DNA of 64,000 bases from Cryptomeria japonica (taxonomy: Eukaryota > Streptophyta > Pinopsida > Cupressales > Cupressaceae), in contig NC_081410.1 in assembly GCF_030272615.1 (NCBI RefSeq), positions 502,410,442 through 502,474,441 on the forward strand, given 5' to 3'. A program made the translations under genes and the position numbers. Below, piece by piece: positions 35,394-47,883 of the stretch (the first letter of the stretch is position 1; every line of letters starts with the position of its first letter). The notes below the pieces were generated by a model that saw only the letters and a program-made list of their open reading frames with translations, was not told the DNA's origin and did no database searches.

Positions 35394-37476
35394 TTTTTCT
35401 AGCAGCATCCAAGATAGTTTTGTTTTTCCTTTCCACAACTCCATTCAGCTGAGGTGTTTGGGGAGCAAAAAATTGCCTTCTTATACCATGATTGTCACAA
35501 AAGTTATTAAACTCACTGGATGTGAATTCTCCACCATGATCTGATCTCAAACATTTAATCTTCAATCCTGTCTCAATTTCCACTTTTGCCTTAAAGATTT
35601 TAAACTTTTCAAATACTTTAGATTTTTCTCTCAAAAAAGTAACCCACATCATTTTAGAATAATCATTAATGATTAGCATGAAATATATATCACCATGAAA
35701 ACTTTTAACTCTAGCAGGGCCACACAAATTAGTATGAATAAGATCAAGAACATCATTTTATTTATCTTGTATACTCCTAAAAGAGATTTTGACCTATTTA
35801 CCCATTTGAAATTCCTTACATACCAGATTATAGGGCTTCATAACCTTAGGTATATCCCTAACTGTCTTAGTTGAATTGATGTTTACAATGCAATCAAAAT
35901 TCACATGAAACGACATTTTATACGATAGCCAACTTTCATCAATCTGTGTAATCAAACATGTCTTCTCACCGGAGTTCCAATGAAATATGTTACCTTTTGT
36001 CTATGTATCGGTTGCAATCTCCAAGCCAAATCTGTTAATGATTTTGCATTTTCAATCCTTGAACTGTAATTGAAATCCCTTATCTACCAATTGTCCTACG
36101 CTCAAAAGATTATGCTTCAAACCTTCAACATAATAAACATTGTCAGTATTGTTCTTACCATCCAATGATATAGTTCCTTTTCCTTTGATCATACACGCCT
36201 TGTCATCTCCAAATCTAACTAGTCCACCATCAAATTCTTGCAAAGACAGAAACTTTCCTTTATCTTTAGTCATATGATGTGAACAACCACTGTCAATTAC
36301 CGATTCATCCTTGTCATCAATTTTAGTAGCAAGTGCCTTCTCTTCAAGTACATTCTCTTCCACTGTCAGATCATCTTCCTTGATAGATAGGAACACCCAT
36401 TCCTTCCCATTATCGGATCCACTAGCAGATTCTTATGTCAGTTCATCATCTGAATCAATAATGACTTCCTCATCTTCTATGTAGCATGATTTGTCTCTGT
36501 TTTTCTTGTATTTATACTTGTTCTGATATCCAGGGTTAGTCTTAAATGATCTTTTAACTCTTTCTTCAAATCTTGAATTCCTTTCAGGACATCTAGATGC
36601 AAAATAACCAATTTTATTACATGCAAAATATTTAAAAGGTTCTTTTCCTTCATACTTACTTCCTACCGGTCCTTTTAGTACTCTTCTAGCAAATAGTGCC
36701 TCAATTTTCTTAAACTCATCATCTTCTCTCTTCATATCTTCTAACTCCTTTGTATATAAAGCTTTCCAGTCTTGCTTACTAGTTGTAGATGATGCATGAA
36801 AAGTGGGTTCAGTCTTCATAGCTCTATAAGGTCCAAATTCCTCAAGCTCAAAAGAAGATAGTTTCCCAGCCCAAGTATCTCTGTTGACAGATGTATTATC
36901 CACTATTATCAATTCATTAATAGTAGTAGCCTTCATTTTGTAAGCCGATGGTAGGGCTCTTAGGACTTTAGAAGTAATTTCATCTTCACTCAGAGTTCCA
37001 CCACACCATTGAATTCACATAACAATCTCATTTACCCTTTCCATGAATGCAGTAATCCTTTCATATTCTTCCATCTTTAGGTTTTCATATCTCACCTAGT
37101 AACAATTAAGTTTAGCAATATTCAATGTAGGGTCACCTTCATTTAGAGTCTCCATCTTATCCCATATAGTCTTTCCAAATGATTTGTCTGTTAATCCCAT
37201 TATTTACTGACTAGAAAGTGCACACAAGAGGGCTTATCTTTCTCTACAATCATTCTCAAGCTCCTTGTCCAGGTTTGTCGGAGGAGGATTGCCAGATCCC
37301 AGATTATAGGGTGTGACACCATTTTGTGTGATCTCCCAAATCTCCTTGCCAAGACATCTTAGATGAGTCTCCATTTGAATCTTCCATATTGTGTAATTTT
37401 TTCTATCAAGCCTTAGAATATCCCTTCAAAAGATAGCTCGAGAAGAACTGGATGAACTTGAACTGTTAGTTGTCAT
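35394..37476 (-). pseudogene. Copia-A gag, protease and N-terminal integrase (first part of polyprotein)
   Basis: Start ATG at 37476 is the homologous start of Copia-B and Copia-E gag, after the PBS. The gag has the UBN2-like Copia core (RVNEIVM, LSEDEITSKVLRALP, ELEEFGP) and a damaged zinc knuckle (YFACNKIGYFASRC, first Cys lost, His replaced by Tyr). The protease motif is VIDSGCSHHMT near 36290. The integrase core follows with an Asn in the IHTNLCGP block where Asp is usual, RSDHGGEF with its Asp kept, and Glu in GVVERKN. Several in-frame stops (for example near 36433, 36050 and 35760) show it is dead. It is interrupted inside the integrase at 35393 by element D and resumes at 27450. Confidence 0.9.
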
Positions 37477-37520
37477 AGGATCTTCCTCAAGCAGTTAATA
37501 TTTCTGTAGAGAGGACCAAA

Positions 37521-37532
37521 GCTTTGATACCA
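37521..37532 (-). other. Copia-A primer-binding site
   Basis: On the minus strand this reads TGGTATCAAAGC, two bases from the LTR end. Plant Copia elements use TGGTATCAGAGC, complementary to initiator tRNA-Met; one base differs here. Confidence 0.8.
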
Positions 37533-37534
37533 AT

Positions 37535-38750
37535 TGTTAGATAGTTCAGATAACCGGAAGACAACTGAGAGGGGGGGTGAATCAGTTGTCTCATATTATA
37601 GGAGCATTCAACAATTAGAACTTTAATACCAGAACCCAAAACATTAATATAAGAATAGAAGTTAATCCAATTAAGCATAAACAACAATCACAAAATAAAA
37701 TCCATCTACACAACACCAAGATTTGTACATGGAAAACCCGATAAAGGTAAAATCCATGGTGGAAAGCCTACCCACAGTCAGATAATACTTCTACAATAAA
37801 TATGTGAATTACAATGAAGGTGCCTGCACTTGCAGGAATGCCAACAACCTAGAGCACACTGCTCATCACAAAAGGAGCCTCCTTGACTACATATAAATCC
37901 AGACAACAATCTAGAGAAGTGTTGAATTGCAAAAGATAACATCTCCTATGCCAGAGTACAATTCTTCTTAAGCTCAATACCCGAGGACTAAATCCTCTTA
38001 CATAAACCCAATTCGATCTCCAATGATTGATCAACTCCTCTGCCTAAATGATATTACATTATTCGCACATTACATTCCTTGACCATGACCTCTTACATTA
38101 ACCACGATGATCTACAATGAGATCTTACATCTTATTTATACAAACCCTCAACCATAAACAATAAGGTCGGCATGATACAATAAACAAATTACATAATTAC
38201 AAACCATGTCGGCCTTAGACCAAACAAGTAATATCAACACATAAGACATCCCAGAAATACATCAATATGTCCTTTCCACACATTACATTAAAGTCGGTCC
38301 ATAAACTAGATCAATCAGGACCAAGTATAGGTCCACACACTTCAATAATGATCTCCAAATGCTATCTCAAACATGATAACAAACAACATCCTGAAACTCC
38401 ATCAAAAACTACACCAACACCACTTACGTAACTCATCAAAGATCTCCACTAAAAGCTATGTCAGTGAAACCCTCATCGGAACCATAAACCAATCTTCAAA
38501 GCAAGCAAGATAGCATCCAATCACTAGACCAAAACCAATTGACCAAATATGGGTTTGAGTATCATGAACAAGACAATTCCATCACCAGATTATATTGGAG
38601 CCTACCGAATCATGTCGGATCCAAGTTAACCAGAAACCACTCATCCTACCGGGATGAGAAGGCTATGGGTAAAGCATCCAAATAACTAGTGTTGACATCA
38701 ATGACAAAACATAAATGCAATACATAATCAATTCCACCAAATGGCCAACA
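37535..38750 (-). repeat. Copia-A 5' LTR
   Basis: This 1216-bp LTR starts TGTTAGATAG on the plus strand and ends GGCCAACA, followed by target copy GATCC. It matches 1278-2500 with frequent transitions. The element promoter would lie in it, reading toward lower coordinates. Confidence 0.92.
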
Positions 38751-40800
38751 GATCCACTATGGCCGAAGCAAGGAACCTGAGAATGGCCCTTGATGATTAT
38801 GAGTCAGCTTCTGGTCAGATGGTGAATAGGTAGAAAAGTTCCTTATTTTTCTTCAACACACCGAAGCCTAGGCAAAATAAAATGACCAAAATTATTCAAT
38901 GCAGAATTGAAGCTCTACCCTCTATTTATCTGGTTCTACCTCTAGGTCTTAAGCCCCTTGACTCCTTTTGGAATGCATTGGTTGACATATTTAGTTAAAA
39001 GATAGCTAGTTGGAAGGGTTCTCTTCTCAATCAAGTAGGTAAGATTAAACTTCTTAAGGCTACACTCCAAAATTTCCCAATCTATTCTTTGAGTCTCTTT
39101 AAAATCTCAACTAAATACGCAGAGGTCATTGAAAAAATTAAAACAAAAACTTTTTATGGCCCAGATTGGAGGAAAGGTAAAGAATGCTGCTTATTAGTTG
39201 GGATTCGGTCTGTAGACCTAAAGATTCTAGAGGTTTGGGTCTCAGGAAAATTAGAACCATGAACAGGGCTCTCCTTACAAAGAAAATTGGGAGAACCTTT
39301 TCTTCTAATAGTGAATGGAATAGAATCTTAAAAAGAAAATATTTGGCCAATAATGGATCTCTTAAATCCTTTCTTGAGTCCACTAATTTGCCACGTGGGT
39401 CAGATCTCTAGAATGATATGGTAAGAGGAAGGAAAATTATTGAGATAGGTACAGGCTGGAGTATTAGAGATGGGAATCAAGATAGGTTTTGGGAAGATAA
39501 ATGGATTATGAAGGAGCCCTTAAATTCTTATGAGAGCTTCTCGACATGGGTCTATACCTACAAAAATTTATTTGGATTTTAGGTCAAGGATTATTGGAGG
39601 AATGGTGGGTGGGTGTATCTCTACTAGGTCAACATGGACCTTTCTCCTATTCAATCCACTTTGTTGGTTGTTAAAATTGGGTTGAGTCAATAGGGGGACC
39701 ATTTCGTCTGGAGGCCAAACCCCTCAAGCTGCTTCTCAGTGTCTTCAATTGTCTCTATGATATCCTTTTCTTCCACCCCTCCCCATGTATGGGCTAAATA
39801 TTAAATCAAAAACCTTATTCCTAAGATCAATATCTTCTTTTGGATTTCTCTTCAGAATAAAGTGTTGATAGTTAACAATCTTTGTAAATCGGGCTTTCAA
39901 ATCCCCAACCGATGTTACTTATGCAATGAGGTGGTGGAATTGGCTAATCATATCTTCTTCCATTGTTCGTATGTGGCTTCTATCTGGGGAAGAGTTACAT
40001 TGTTCTCTAGAATTTATCTTGGGTCTTTCCTGGATCGTTAGAAGACCTGTTTGTCCAATGGTATGCTCCCTCTTTAAATCACACTATTCATAGATTGTGG
40101 TCTTTTACCTCCCCCCATGTTGTCTGGGGAGTGTGGAAAGAACAAAATAAGAGATTATTCATGAATAAGTAGGATCCAGAGAATATTGTGTTTGAAAGAA
40201 TATACAGATTAATCATGGAGAATGTGAACAACATACCTTCTAATGAGAATAAAATAGAGATAGTTGTTTGTACTTCCTATGATCTTAATATGGTGAGAGA
40301 GTGGCATATCAAAGGGGATATCTCTAAGGCTGCTAGACAAGGAATAATGGATTGTGAAGGTGTTAGTTGGATTCATTCCCCTAGAGGATGGATAAAAGCT
40401 AATTTTGATGGGGCAGCCGAGGGCAATCCTTGGCCTGCTGGGAGTGGGGTGGTGTTAAGAGATCACCATGGTAACTTTGTTTTGGTTGTGGCACTCCACT
40501 TGGACTCTCACTCTAGTCACATAGTAGAAGCCATAGGAGCATTCCAGGTCATTGATCTTGCTAGAAAATTGAACATCAAACATATATGGATTGAGGGAGA
40601 CTCAAAAAACATTATCGAATGCCTTCTATAAAATTCCCCCACTCATGGACCATTAAAAGTTGGATCGATGAAGCCAAATACCTTCTTTCAAACTTTGAAA
40701 ATGTTAAAATTTCCCATGCATTTAGGGAAGAAAATGCAATGAATGATTATTTTGCCAATGAAGGATTCAAGCTCACTGGTTAGCGGATGTCGCACTCCTA
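38751..40800 (+). mobile_element. LINE ORF2, 3' part (RT C-terminus, zf-RVT, RNase H)
   Basis: This is the continuation of the LINE broken at 1277. It begins with the second target-site copy GATCC (38751-38755; GATCT at 1273-1277) and then MAEARNLRMALDDYESASGQ, the block that normally follows the RT catalytic motif. Further on come the RT thumb (IEALPSIYLVLPLGL, near 38905), a zf-RVT zinc finger (CYLCNEVVELANHIFFHC, about 39910-39965) and a plant LINE RNase H domain (40380-40631) with the FDGAAEGNPWPAGSG strand and IEGDSKNII, so two catalytic Asp are kept. Stops and frame changes are frequent. The coding trace fades at about 40780 after a short conserved tail (SHAFREENAMNDYFANEGF). No poly(A) tail is visible at the end. 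Confidence 0.88.
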
Positions 40801-41139
40801 TAATAATTTAGATGTGGATGTTAAAGCTTTATTTGGCTATAATGTTATGCATGGAAAATTTGTTATTTCAAATAATGATTAAGTGGATCAGAGAAGGGTA
40901 TTCTTTCATCATTGGTTACATTTACAGTGCCTTAATTACCTTTACAAGTTGTGAGGAGTGACACATTTTTTGGGTGCCTTCGTTCTATTGTAGGATTTTT
41001 GCTAAGTTTCTGCTCTGCTATTGCGAACAGAGAAGTCTCTGAAAGAATGGGGGGTAAAAGGAAGAGGGTGGAGCCTAAAAGTTGTGAAAATCACTAGAAA
41101 AACCAAAAGGTATGAAGGAAAATTGATAGAGGAGGTTTG

Positions 41140-41628
41140 AAAGCTTTCCTTAAGAAACTTCATGGTGCTAACCCTGACATTGTGAAGTATTTTGTCAAAA
41201 ATTGGAAGGAGGAAGGGATCATTCTCTCTAGAAAAAAAGTGATAATTAATGAGGGTCTTACTAGGGAAGTTACTGGCCTTTCAATAGAGGGGATGAAGTT
41301 CTTTCATGATAGAAATATCTTTGACGAAGCGGCTATCAAATTTCTAAAAACCGACGAGGAAAGGGAATAGCTTGCCAAAGTTTTGACTAACTATTTTGAG
41401 GCCAACATCATTAAGAAGTTCTCGAGGGAGGTACTCAGGGTTGTAATGGAATACATTATAGTGGACGAGAGATTCACCAGAGTCTATGGTTACCATTTCG
41501 TCCTCCTCAACCACTTTTGGCACAAGGTCAGGGTTTCTTTCCCCTACTATTTGTTGTTTTATCCAAAACATTATATTCTGGAACACCGTAAAAGCCCTAG
41601 GAATTTCTCTACCCTACATGTTGGTCTC
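41140..41628 (+). pseudogene. Reading frame G, 5' part (retroelement ORF, interrupted)
   Basis: A long frame starts just downstream of the LINE 3' end. A possible ATG at 41048 (MGGKRKRVEP) is in a different frame, with stops after it. From GGLKAFLKKLHGANPDIV the frame is open except for one TAG at 41368. It includes IINEGLTREVTGLSIEGMKFF (about 41245) and RVYGYHFVLLNHFW (about 41490). The frame continues exactly across Gypsy-F when one GTCTC copy is removed. I do not recognise the family. It could be LINE ORF1, the accessory ORF of another element, or a captured gene. Confidence 0.55.
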
Positions 41629-43217
41629 TGGTGCAGGAGCATCCTTCCAAACTCTTCCTCTTTCTTTTTTTTTTTGGTGTTATGCTTCTTTAGAAGCCAT
41701 TGTACATGAATAAGAGCCATGAGCCCATGTGTGCTAGACTAGGTCCTAGTTTTAGGCCCTTAGTGTTTTTGTTTTGATTTCTTATGCAAGAGAGGTTGAG
41801 TGTGCATGGAATGTGTGTTAGGCCTTATTGGAATGTTGATGTCCTTAGGATAGCCCAAAATAGGCTTAGGAGTCATGAAAAGAAACAATGGCAAAGTTGC
41901 TCAAAAGATGAAAAAGTTTCATGACAACTTTTAAAAGTTGTCAAGCAACCTTTCCACCCAAAATGGTCATAGACCCTTGTTGTGTGTGGAGAGCCCTAAT
42001 TTTGGCACACCAAATAAGGTATGGGTAGTATAAGTATTTGGAAACCCTAAATTAATGGGTTGGATGTCAGACATTATACAACCCTAGCAAAAAGACCAGA
42101 CTGAGACTGTAAAACTGTTACCAGTCAATTTGAATGAAGCAACCAAGCAAGTTAATGGATTGAGATACGTCCAAAACTATTTGGAATGTCTTTCATGGTG
42201 TAAATAATTTCATTTCAAGCAATTAGTTTAGGTGTTTATTTGCAAATTGAGTGTGTTTGTAAATAGTTTGTAAATTATCTTCTTACTGTCCATTTTTGGA
42301 TAGGATTGTGTAAATGGCTGCATAACTCCATTTCCCATTGTGGAACCACCATGAAACCATGGGGAATGAGAGTGAAAACCTTGTACCATATTGAAAAACA
42401 AGTAGGGCCCTTAAAAATGCAGGTAGGCCAAGCAAAGACCCACTCCTAGGAAAGAGTGGACAGTGCCCGGTTAGGAGAGGTTAAGTGGCAGAGGTCTTGG
42501 AGAGCAAGGTTGGATAGAGGAAAGTACACCCTTTGGAGGAGGTGTAGAGGAGTGTTTGAAGCATCATTGGTGTGAAGGAGGAGCCTCCACCAATCCAGAA
42601 AAAGTGGCTAAAACATGAAACACTCATTGTGACCCAGGCAGACTACAAAACCCTCACAAAACCCTTAAAAACCCCAAAATTTGCCCAAGGCACTGTACGA
42701 CCACTTGGAGGCCCATAACCTAGAAAATCCTTGAGCCCTTGCCAATTGAATGGTAGTCTATTTTGGGAGTTTGGGTTGTGTATGCAGAATTTGTGAGAGA
42801 AATCCCTAAAGGGCCGGGTAGGAGGCCTAATTAGTCCTAATCCTTGTAGCCCTGTTTTGTAAGCAAAGACACAAAACAGTGAAATCAGTAGAAAGGATGA
42901 AGGTAGAAACTTCTTGGGGGCACATGGAGGGATGTAAAACATGGTTTAAGACCTGATTTAACCTTGCTAAGACCTTGGAAGGTGTGGAACAAGCCTTAGC
43001 ATTTATTAGCCATAGTAAGGGATTTTGAGTCTCATGAGTAGATGAGACCTTAGGAGCAGCATAGAAACTCATTGGTGGGTGGATTGGGCAAGGTCAGGGG
43101 ATACCTCAAGAAAAGGAAGTCCTAGAGACCCTAGGGTGTGAGGAGAGCACTAGGTGATCCAAGGAAAGGATCCAAGAGCATAGACTAGGCTAGTCTATCC
43201 CAAGCACCAACCCATCA
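41629..43217 (+). repeat. Gypsy-F 5' LTR
   Basis: This 1589-bp LTR starts TGGTGCAGGAGC and ends AACCCATCA. It contains a perfect 20-bp palindrome GACAACTTTTAAAAGTTGTC at 41923-41942. The ORFs on its minus strand are shadows repeated in the 3' LTR. Confidence 0.93.
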
Positions 43218-43220
43218 GAT

Positions 43221-43232
43221 TGGTATCAGAGT
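43221..43232 (+). other. Gypsy-F primer-binding site
   Basis: TGGTATCAGAGT, three bases after the 5' LTR, matches initiator tRNA-Met except the last base. Confidence 0.82.
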
Positions 43233-43257
43233 AAGTAAAAGACTTGTTGGACTGTGT

Positions 43258-44445
43258 ATGTCTCTATATACTAGTGAATCAGTAGGGGGGAGCAGAATGG
43301 TCAATAATGCAGAGCTAGCTAGAGAGGTGGAAGAACAAAGGGAGAATAATAGACTCCTTGAAGAAGCTATGAGCGCGATAAGGGATAAACTGCAAGAAGT
43401 GGTGGATCAGAGGACACAAGGACCTTGGGATGAAGACACCAAGGGTAAAGGAAAGAAGACTATAGACATAGATGACATTATCCCTGAACCAGATCCCTTG
43501 TTCAATGAAGAACCTTTTGTGAAGGCTATTAAGGCCTTGAACACCAAAGCCTTTGAAGGATTGCCACATTTCAGTGGAAGAATGGACATAAACACTGTTA
43601 TGGAATGGATTGAGGGCATGGAAAACCACTTTGAGTGTGAAGGAGTGACAGAGGCTCAAAATGTTAAAGTTGCCAAATCAAGATTAAGGGGAGCAGCTTT
43701 GATATGGTGGAAGTACCTACAAGAAGAAAGAGTTAGTATGGGAAAGCTACCTATTGTAAATTGGAAAGCTATGGTGAGTAAGATTAAGGAGAACTACTTA
43801 CCAGAGGATTATGAAGTCCAACTTCATAAAAAGAGAAAAGGATTGAAGCAGAAGGATCTTGATGTGACCTCCTACATAGAGGAGTTTCAAAAGCTATGTC
43901 TTAGATCAAAGGTCCAAGAAGATGAATCTATTAAGGTGGCTAGGTATCTAAGCGGCCTAAAGTGGAACATTCAAGAGGAGATAAGCCTATGGACTCCTAC
44001 TACTATTCAAAAATGTCATGAGCTTGCTACCAAGGTAGAAGAGAGGAACAAAAGGAAAGGAGACTCCAATAATAGGGGTAGAGGTAGAGGTAGAGATCAA
44101 GTGAATCACCGAGGTGGTTATCAAGGCAAGACAAATGAGCAAAGGAACCAAGGAGAAGCCAAGTTGACTGAGCATGGCATTGAAGCCAATCTCAGAGGAG
44201 GACATTCTAGAGGAAGAGGTGCACAAGGTGGTCCAAATAGGGGTAGAGGTACTGGCAGAGGGAACTCCTATTTTGCAACAATGAAGTGTTACAATTGTGG
44301 ACAATCGGGACACCTGACATATAGATGCCCTGACAAGCCTACATCATCAAATAGTGGAAAGAGGGTTGCATATGCACATGAAGACTCTTCAATAGCAAGA
44401 TACCTAAGGTGGACCATATTGAATCGAAGATTGGAGAAAATCTAA
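43258..44445 (+). CDS. Gypsy-F gag polyprotein
   Basis: This is an uninterrupted 395-codon ORF, the longest intact retroelement ORF in the window apart from one shifted Copia-E frame. The N-terminal coiled coil (about residues 15-50) is followed by the capsid core of the retrotransposon gag family (about 95-260: FSGRMDINTVMEWIEGME, ALIWWKYLQ, YLPEDYEVQLHKKRKGLKQ, VTSYIEEFQKLCLRS). An Arg/Gly-rich stretch (GRGRGRD, SRGRGAQGG) and one CCHC zinc knuckle CYNCGQSGHLTYRC (about 342-355) bind RNA. Pol follows 60 bp on in a different frame, so the last residues are probably frameshifted from a longer original gag-pol. Confidence 0.88.
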   Translation: MSLYTSESVGGSRMVNNAELAREVEEQRENNRLLEEAMSAIRDKLQEVVDQRTQGPWDEDTKGKGKKTIDIDDIIPEPDPLFNEEPFVKAIKALNTKAFEGLPHFSGRMDINTVMEWIEGMENHFECEGVTEAQNVKVAKSRLRGAALIWWKYLQEERVSMGKLPIVNWKAMVSKIKENYLPEDYEVQLHKKRKGLKQKDLDVTSYIEEFQKLCLRSKVQEDESIKVARYLSGLKWNIQEEISLWTPTTIQKCHELATKVEERNKRKGDSNNRGRGRGRDQVNHRGGYQGKTNEQRNQGEAKLTEHGIEANLRGGHSRGRGAQGGPNRGRGTGRGNSYFATMKCYNCGQSGHLTYRCPDKPTSSNSGKRVAYAHEDSSIARYLRWTILNRRLEKI

Positions 44446-44504
44446 TGTTCAATAGGGTCTTGATAAGATAGCCAGAGAAGAATGAACCTAAGCATAGGAG
44501 AGCA

Positions 44505-47500
44505 TTGTTTAGGGTGAGGTGCAAGATTCTTGGTAAATTTTGCAAGGTGATAGTTGATTCAGGCTCAACTGACAATATCATATTAGAAGAGGCAGTCAAG
44601 AAGTTTAAACTCACAAGGATACCCCACACTAACCCATACAAGGTGACATGGTTGAATCATGAGCAGAGTGTTCTAGTCAATGAGCAGACTTGGGTAGAGT
44701 TTTCTATTGGAGGATACAAGGATAAGATCCTTTGTGATGTGTTACCTATGGATGCATATCACTTATTGCTAGGAAGACCCTATCAATTTGATAGGAAGGT
44801 GATCTATGATGGAGAGGAGAACTCCATTTCCTTTAAGAAGGACAACAAGACCTTCAAGATTCAGTCTTTGACAGAGAATGAAGAGGGAACTTCAAGAACA
44901 CCTAGTGTTTTATTGGCTACTGGTAAAGAATTTTTAAACTTGCTACATGAGAAGGAGATAGTGAAGTGTGCCATCTTTGTGAAGCCAAAGGAGGGAGAAG
45001 AAAAGTTGTAGGCAGAGATACCCAAGGAGGTGAAGCACATGTTGCAAGAGTATAAAGACATAGTGAGTGATGGAGCACCTACAACACTCCCACCAAGAAG
45101 GTCTATAAGTCATCAAATAGACTTTGTTCCCAATGCATCCTTACCTAACAAGGCTATATATAAGCTTACACCTGATCAGAATAAGGAGGTAGCAAGGCAA
45201 GTGCAAGAGTTATTGGAACAAGGATTGATTAAGAAGAGCATCAGCCCATGTGCAGTCTTGGTAGTGCTAGCATCAGAAAAAGGAGATAAGTGGAGACTTT
45301 GCACTAACTCAAGAGAAATCAATAGGATTACCATAAGGTATAGGTTTCCTATTCCTAGAATAGAGGATCTAATGGACTGTTTAGGAGGGGCTATGTATTT
45401 CACCAAGCTAGGCCTTAAAAGTGGTTATCACCAGATAAGAATTAAGGAGGGTGATGAGTGGAAGACTGCTTTTAAAACCACAGAAGGGTTGTATGAATGG
45501 CTTGTGATGCCATTTGGACTCACCAATGCTTCGAGTACCTTCATGAGGTCAATGAATAAAGTGTTGAAGAATTTCACAGGCAGATTTGTGGTGGTGTACC
45601 TAGATGACATTCTCATCTATAGCAGAACCAAAGAGGAGCACCTTGAGCATTTGAGGTTAGTCTTAAAGAGCTTGCATGAGGAGAAGCTATCCATCAACCT
45701 AGAGAAGTGTGACTTCCTAAAGCAAGAGCTGGTCTACTTAGGAATTGTGGTGTCTAAAGGAACCTTGAAGATGGATCCAAGCAAAGTGGAGGCAATCTTG
45801 AATTGGCCTGCACCTAAAACAGGGATTGAGGTAGAAGTTTCCATGGATTAGCTCAATTCTATAGGAAGTTTGTGAGGAACTTTAGTGGCATATGTGCACC
45901 AGTCCTTGACACCATCAAAGGAGGCCTTAAAACTAAGTTTAAATGGACTGAGCAGGCTAACAAAGCATTTCAATTGTTGAAACAAGAAGTAGCCACAAAA
46001 CCTATCCTTCTCCTACCTACGTTTGATAAGCTATTCACTTTGGAGTGTGATGCAAGTGGAATTGTAGTAGGTGGTGTGTTGAGTCAAGAGGGAAGACCCA
46101 TGGCATTTTTCAGTGAGAAGCTTAATGAAGCAAAGAAGAAGTACTCAACCTATGACCTAGAGTTGTATGCATTAGTGCAGTCACTAAAGAAATGGAGGCA
46201 TTACCTACTCCCAAAGGAATTTGTAGTGTTCACAGACAACTAGGCATTGAGTTACATTAACACTCAAGAGAAGCTAAGCAATAGACATCTGAAATGGATG
46301 GAATACCTCCAATCCTTCACCTTCACCATCAAGCATAAGAAGGGGCAACTTAATAAGGTGCCAGATGCATTAAGCAGGAAGTTGTTGATAGTTCAAGAGT
46401 TACAGTTGTAGAGCATAAGAATAGAAGGTTTCAAAGACCTCTATGAAGGAGATGAAGACTTCTCATCAGCTTACAAGGTTTGCAAAGAGTTTGAGAACCA
46501 TTTCCATGGTGAGTATGCAGATTACACTCTCCAAAATGGTCTCTTGTTCAAGGGTAACCAGTTGTGTGTACCTAGAGGATCCATGAGGGAGAACCTCATC
46601 CAAGAAAAACATAATGGCAATTTAAGTAGACACTTTGGAGTCAACAAAACCTTGGATTTAGTACAGAGGTACTATTATTGACCAAAGTTGCAAAGAGATG
46701 TAAAGAGGTATGTAGAGCAATGTGGATTATGTCAAAGAGAAAAAGGAGGATCAAGCAATGCTGGTCTTTATCAACCATTACTGGTCCCTAACAAACCTTG
46801 GGAATGTATAAGCATGGAATTTGTAGTAGGACTTCCCAAGACTAAAACAGGTATGGACAACATCTATGTAGTAGTAGATAGATTTTCCAAGATGAGTCAT
46901 TTTATACCATGTAAGACTACACATGATGCTAGCTATGTTGCACATCTCTTCTTCAAAGAGATTGGTAGGATTCATGGACTCCCTTTAAGCATTATTTTAG
47001 ATAGGGACAACAAGTTCATAGGTCATTTTTGGTAGACATTATGGAGGAGACTAGGAACTAACTTGTCATTTAGCTCAGCTTACCATCCACAAATAGATGG
47101 TCAAACTGAAGTCATCAATAGGGTGTTAGGCAATTTGTTGAGGTGTCTAACTAAGGAATATGGTCAGACATGGGACCTAATCATTCCTCAAGTAGAGTAT
47201 GCATATAATGACAATGTGAATAGAACCACTGGTAGAAGACCTTTTGAGGTTGTGTATGATAGACATCCAAGGGGAGTATGTGAGTTGAGAGACCTTAGTA
47301 CTTTGGAAATGAAGAGCGGGCAAGTAGAGGACTTCACTCAAACCATCAAGGAAGTTCAAGAGCAACTTAAGAAGGCCATCCTTGAATCCACTCAAAAATT
47401 GAAGGCCAAAGTGGATGAGAGAAGGAGAGAAGTTCAGTTCAAGGTGGGTGACTATGTGATGGTACATTTGAGCAAAGCTAGGATGAAGAGAGTAGGACCT

Positions 47501-47863
47501 TGTCAAATTCTAGCAAAATATGGTGAGAACGCCTATAAGGTTGATTTACATTTAGACTTAACCATTTCACTAGTCTTTAATGTTGCTGATCTGGTAATGT
47601 ACAAGGGAGAGATAGTGGGGCAGACTGAGAACCAAGCTAAGGTATTACAAGAATTGGATGTAAATACCTTACCTCAAGTGAAGAAGCCCAAAGTAGAGGA
47701 GATCTTTGAATCAAGGGTGAAGAAGTCTACTAGACACCAAGTCTACATGGAGCACTTAGTGAAATGGGCAGATCAACCAATATCTGAAGCTACATGGGTG
47801 GAGGAGAGTAGGTTCAGGACACTTGGGATAGACCTGGCTCTCAACTCTTCTTCTATTTCTTAA
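44505..47863 (+). pseudogene. Gypsy-F pol: protease, RT, RNase H, integrase, chromodomain
   Basis: The aspartic protease has VIVDSGSTDNII near 44550. RT begins about 45180; its catalytic YLDD is at 45597-45608, with FTKLGLKSGYHQIRIKEGDE upstream. RNase H keeps FTLECDASG (about 46050). Integrase has HHCC (about 46610-46740) and a core in which the first acid is Glu (SMEFVVGLP), the second Asp is kept (ILDRDNKF) and Glu is kept in GQTEVINR. The chromodomain lies at about 47740-47830 (YMEHLVKWADQPISEATWVEE). Defects are a stop at 45009, a 1-nt frameshift near 45832, and stops at 46241, 46408, 46679 and 47033. The protein was thus inactivated after a fairly recent insertion. Confidence 0.9.
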
Positions 47864-47883
47864 TTGTGTGCAGAGGGGGAGTA

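Larger units (their letters stand above)
1278..38750 (-). mobile_element. Copia-A: Ty1/Copia LTR retrotransposon, minus strand, carrying nested insertions
   Basis: This is a complete Copia element read right to left: 5' LTR 37535-38750, PBS, gag, protease, integrase, RT, RNase H, polypurine tract, 3' LTR 1278-2500. It lies in the LINE with target copies GATCT/GATCC. Its own DNA is only about 7 kb; Copia-B (2576-25022) and element D (27456-35388) make up the rest. LTR ends are TGTTA...CCAACA. LTR divergence by eye over the first 180 bp is about 13%, so it is old. Its coding sequence, LTRs and PBS are clearly of the same family as Copia-B and Copia-E. Confidence 0.93.

Noticed and set aside
42643-43072. 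Minus-strand ORFs with recurring sequence, also at 48863-49316
   Set aside because: They are the antisense of the two Gypsy-F LTRs; repetition reflects the LTR pair, not a gene family.
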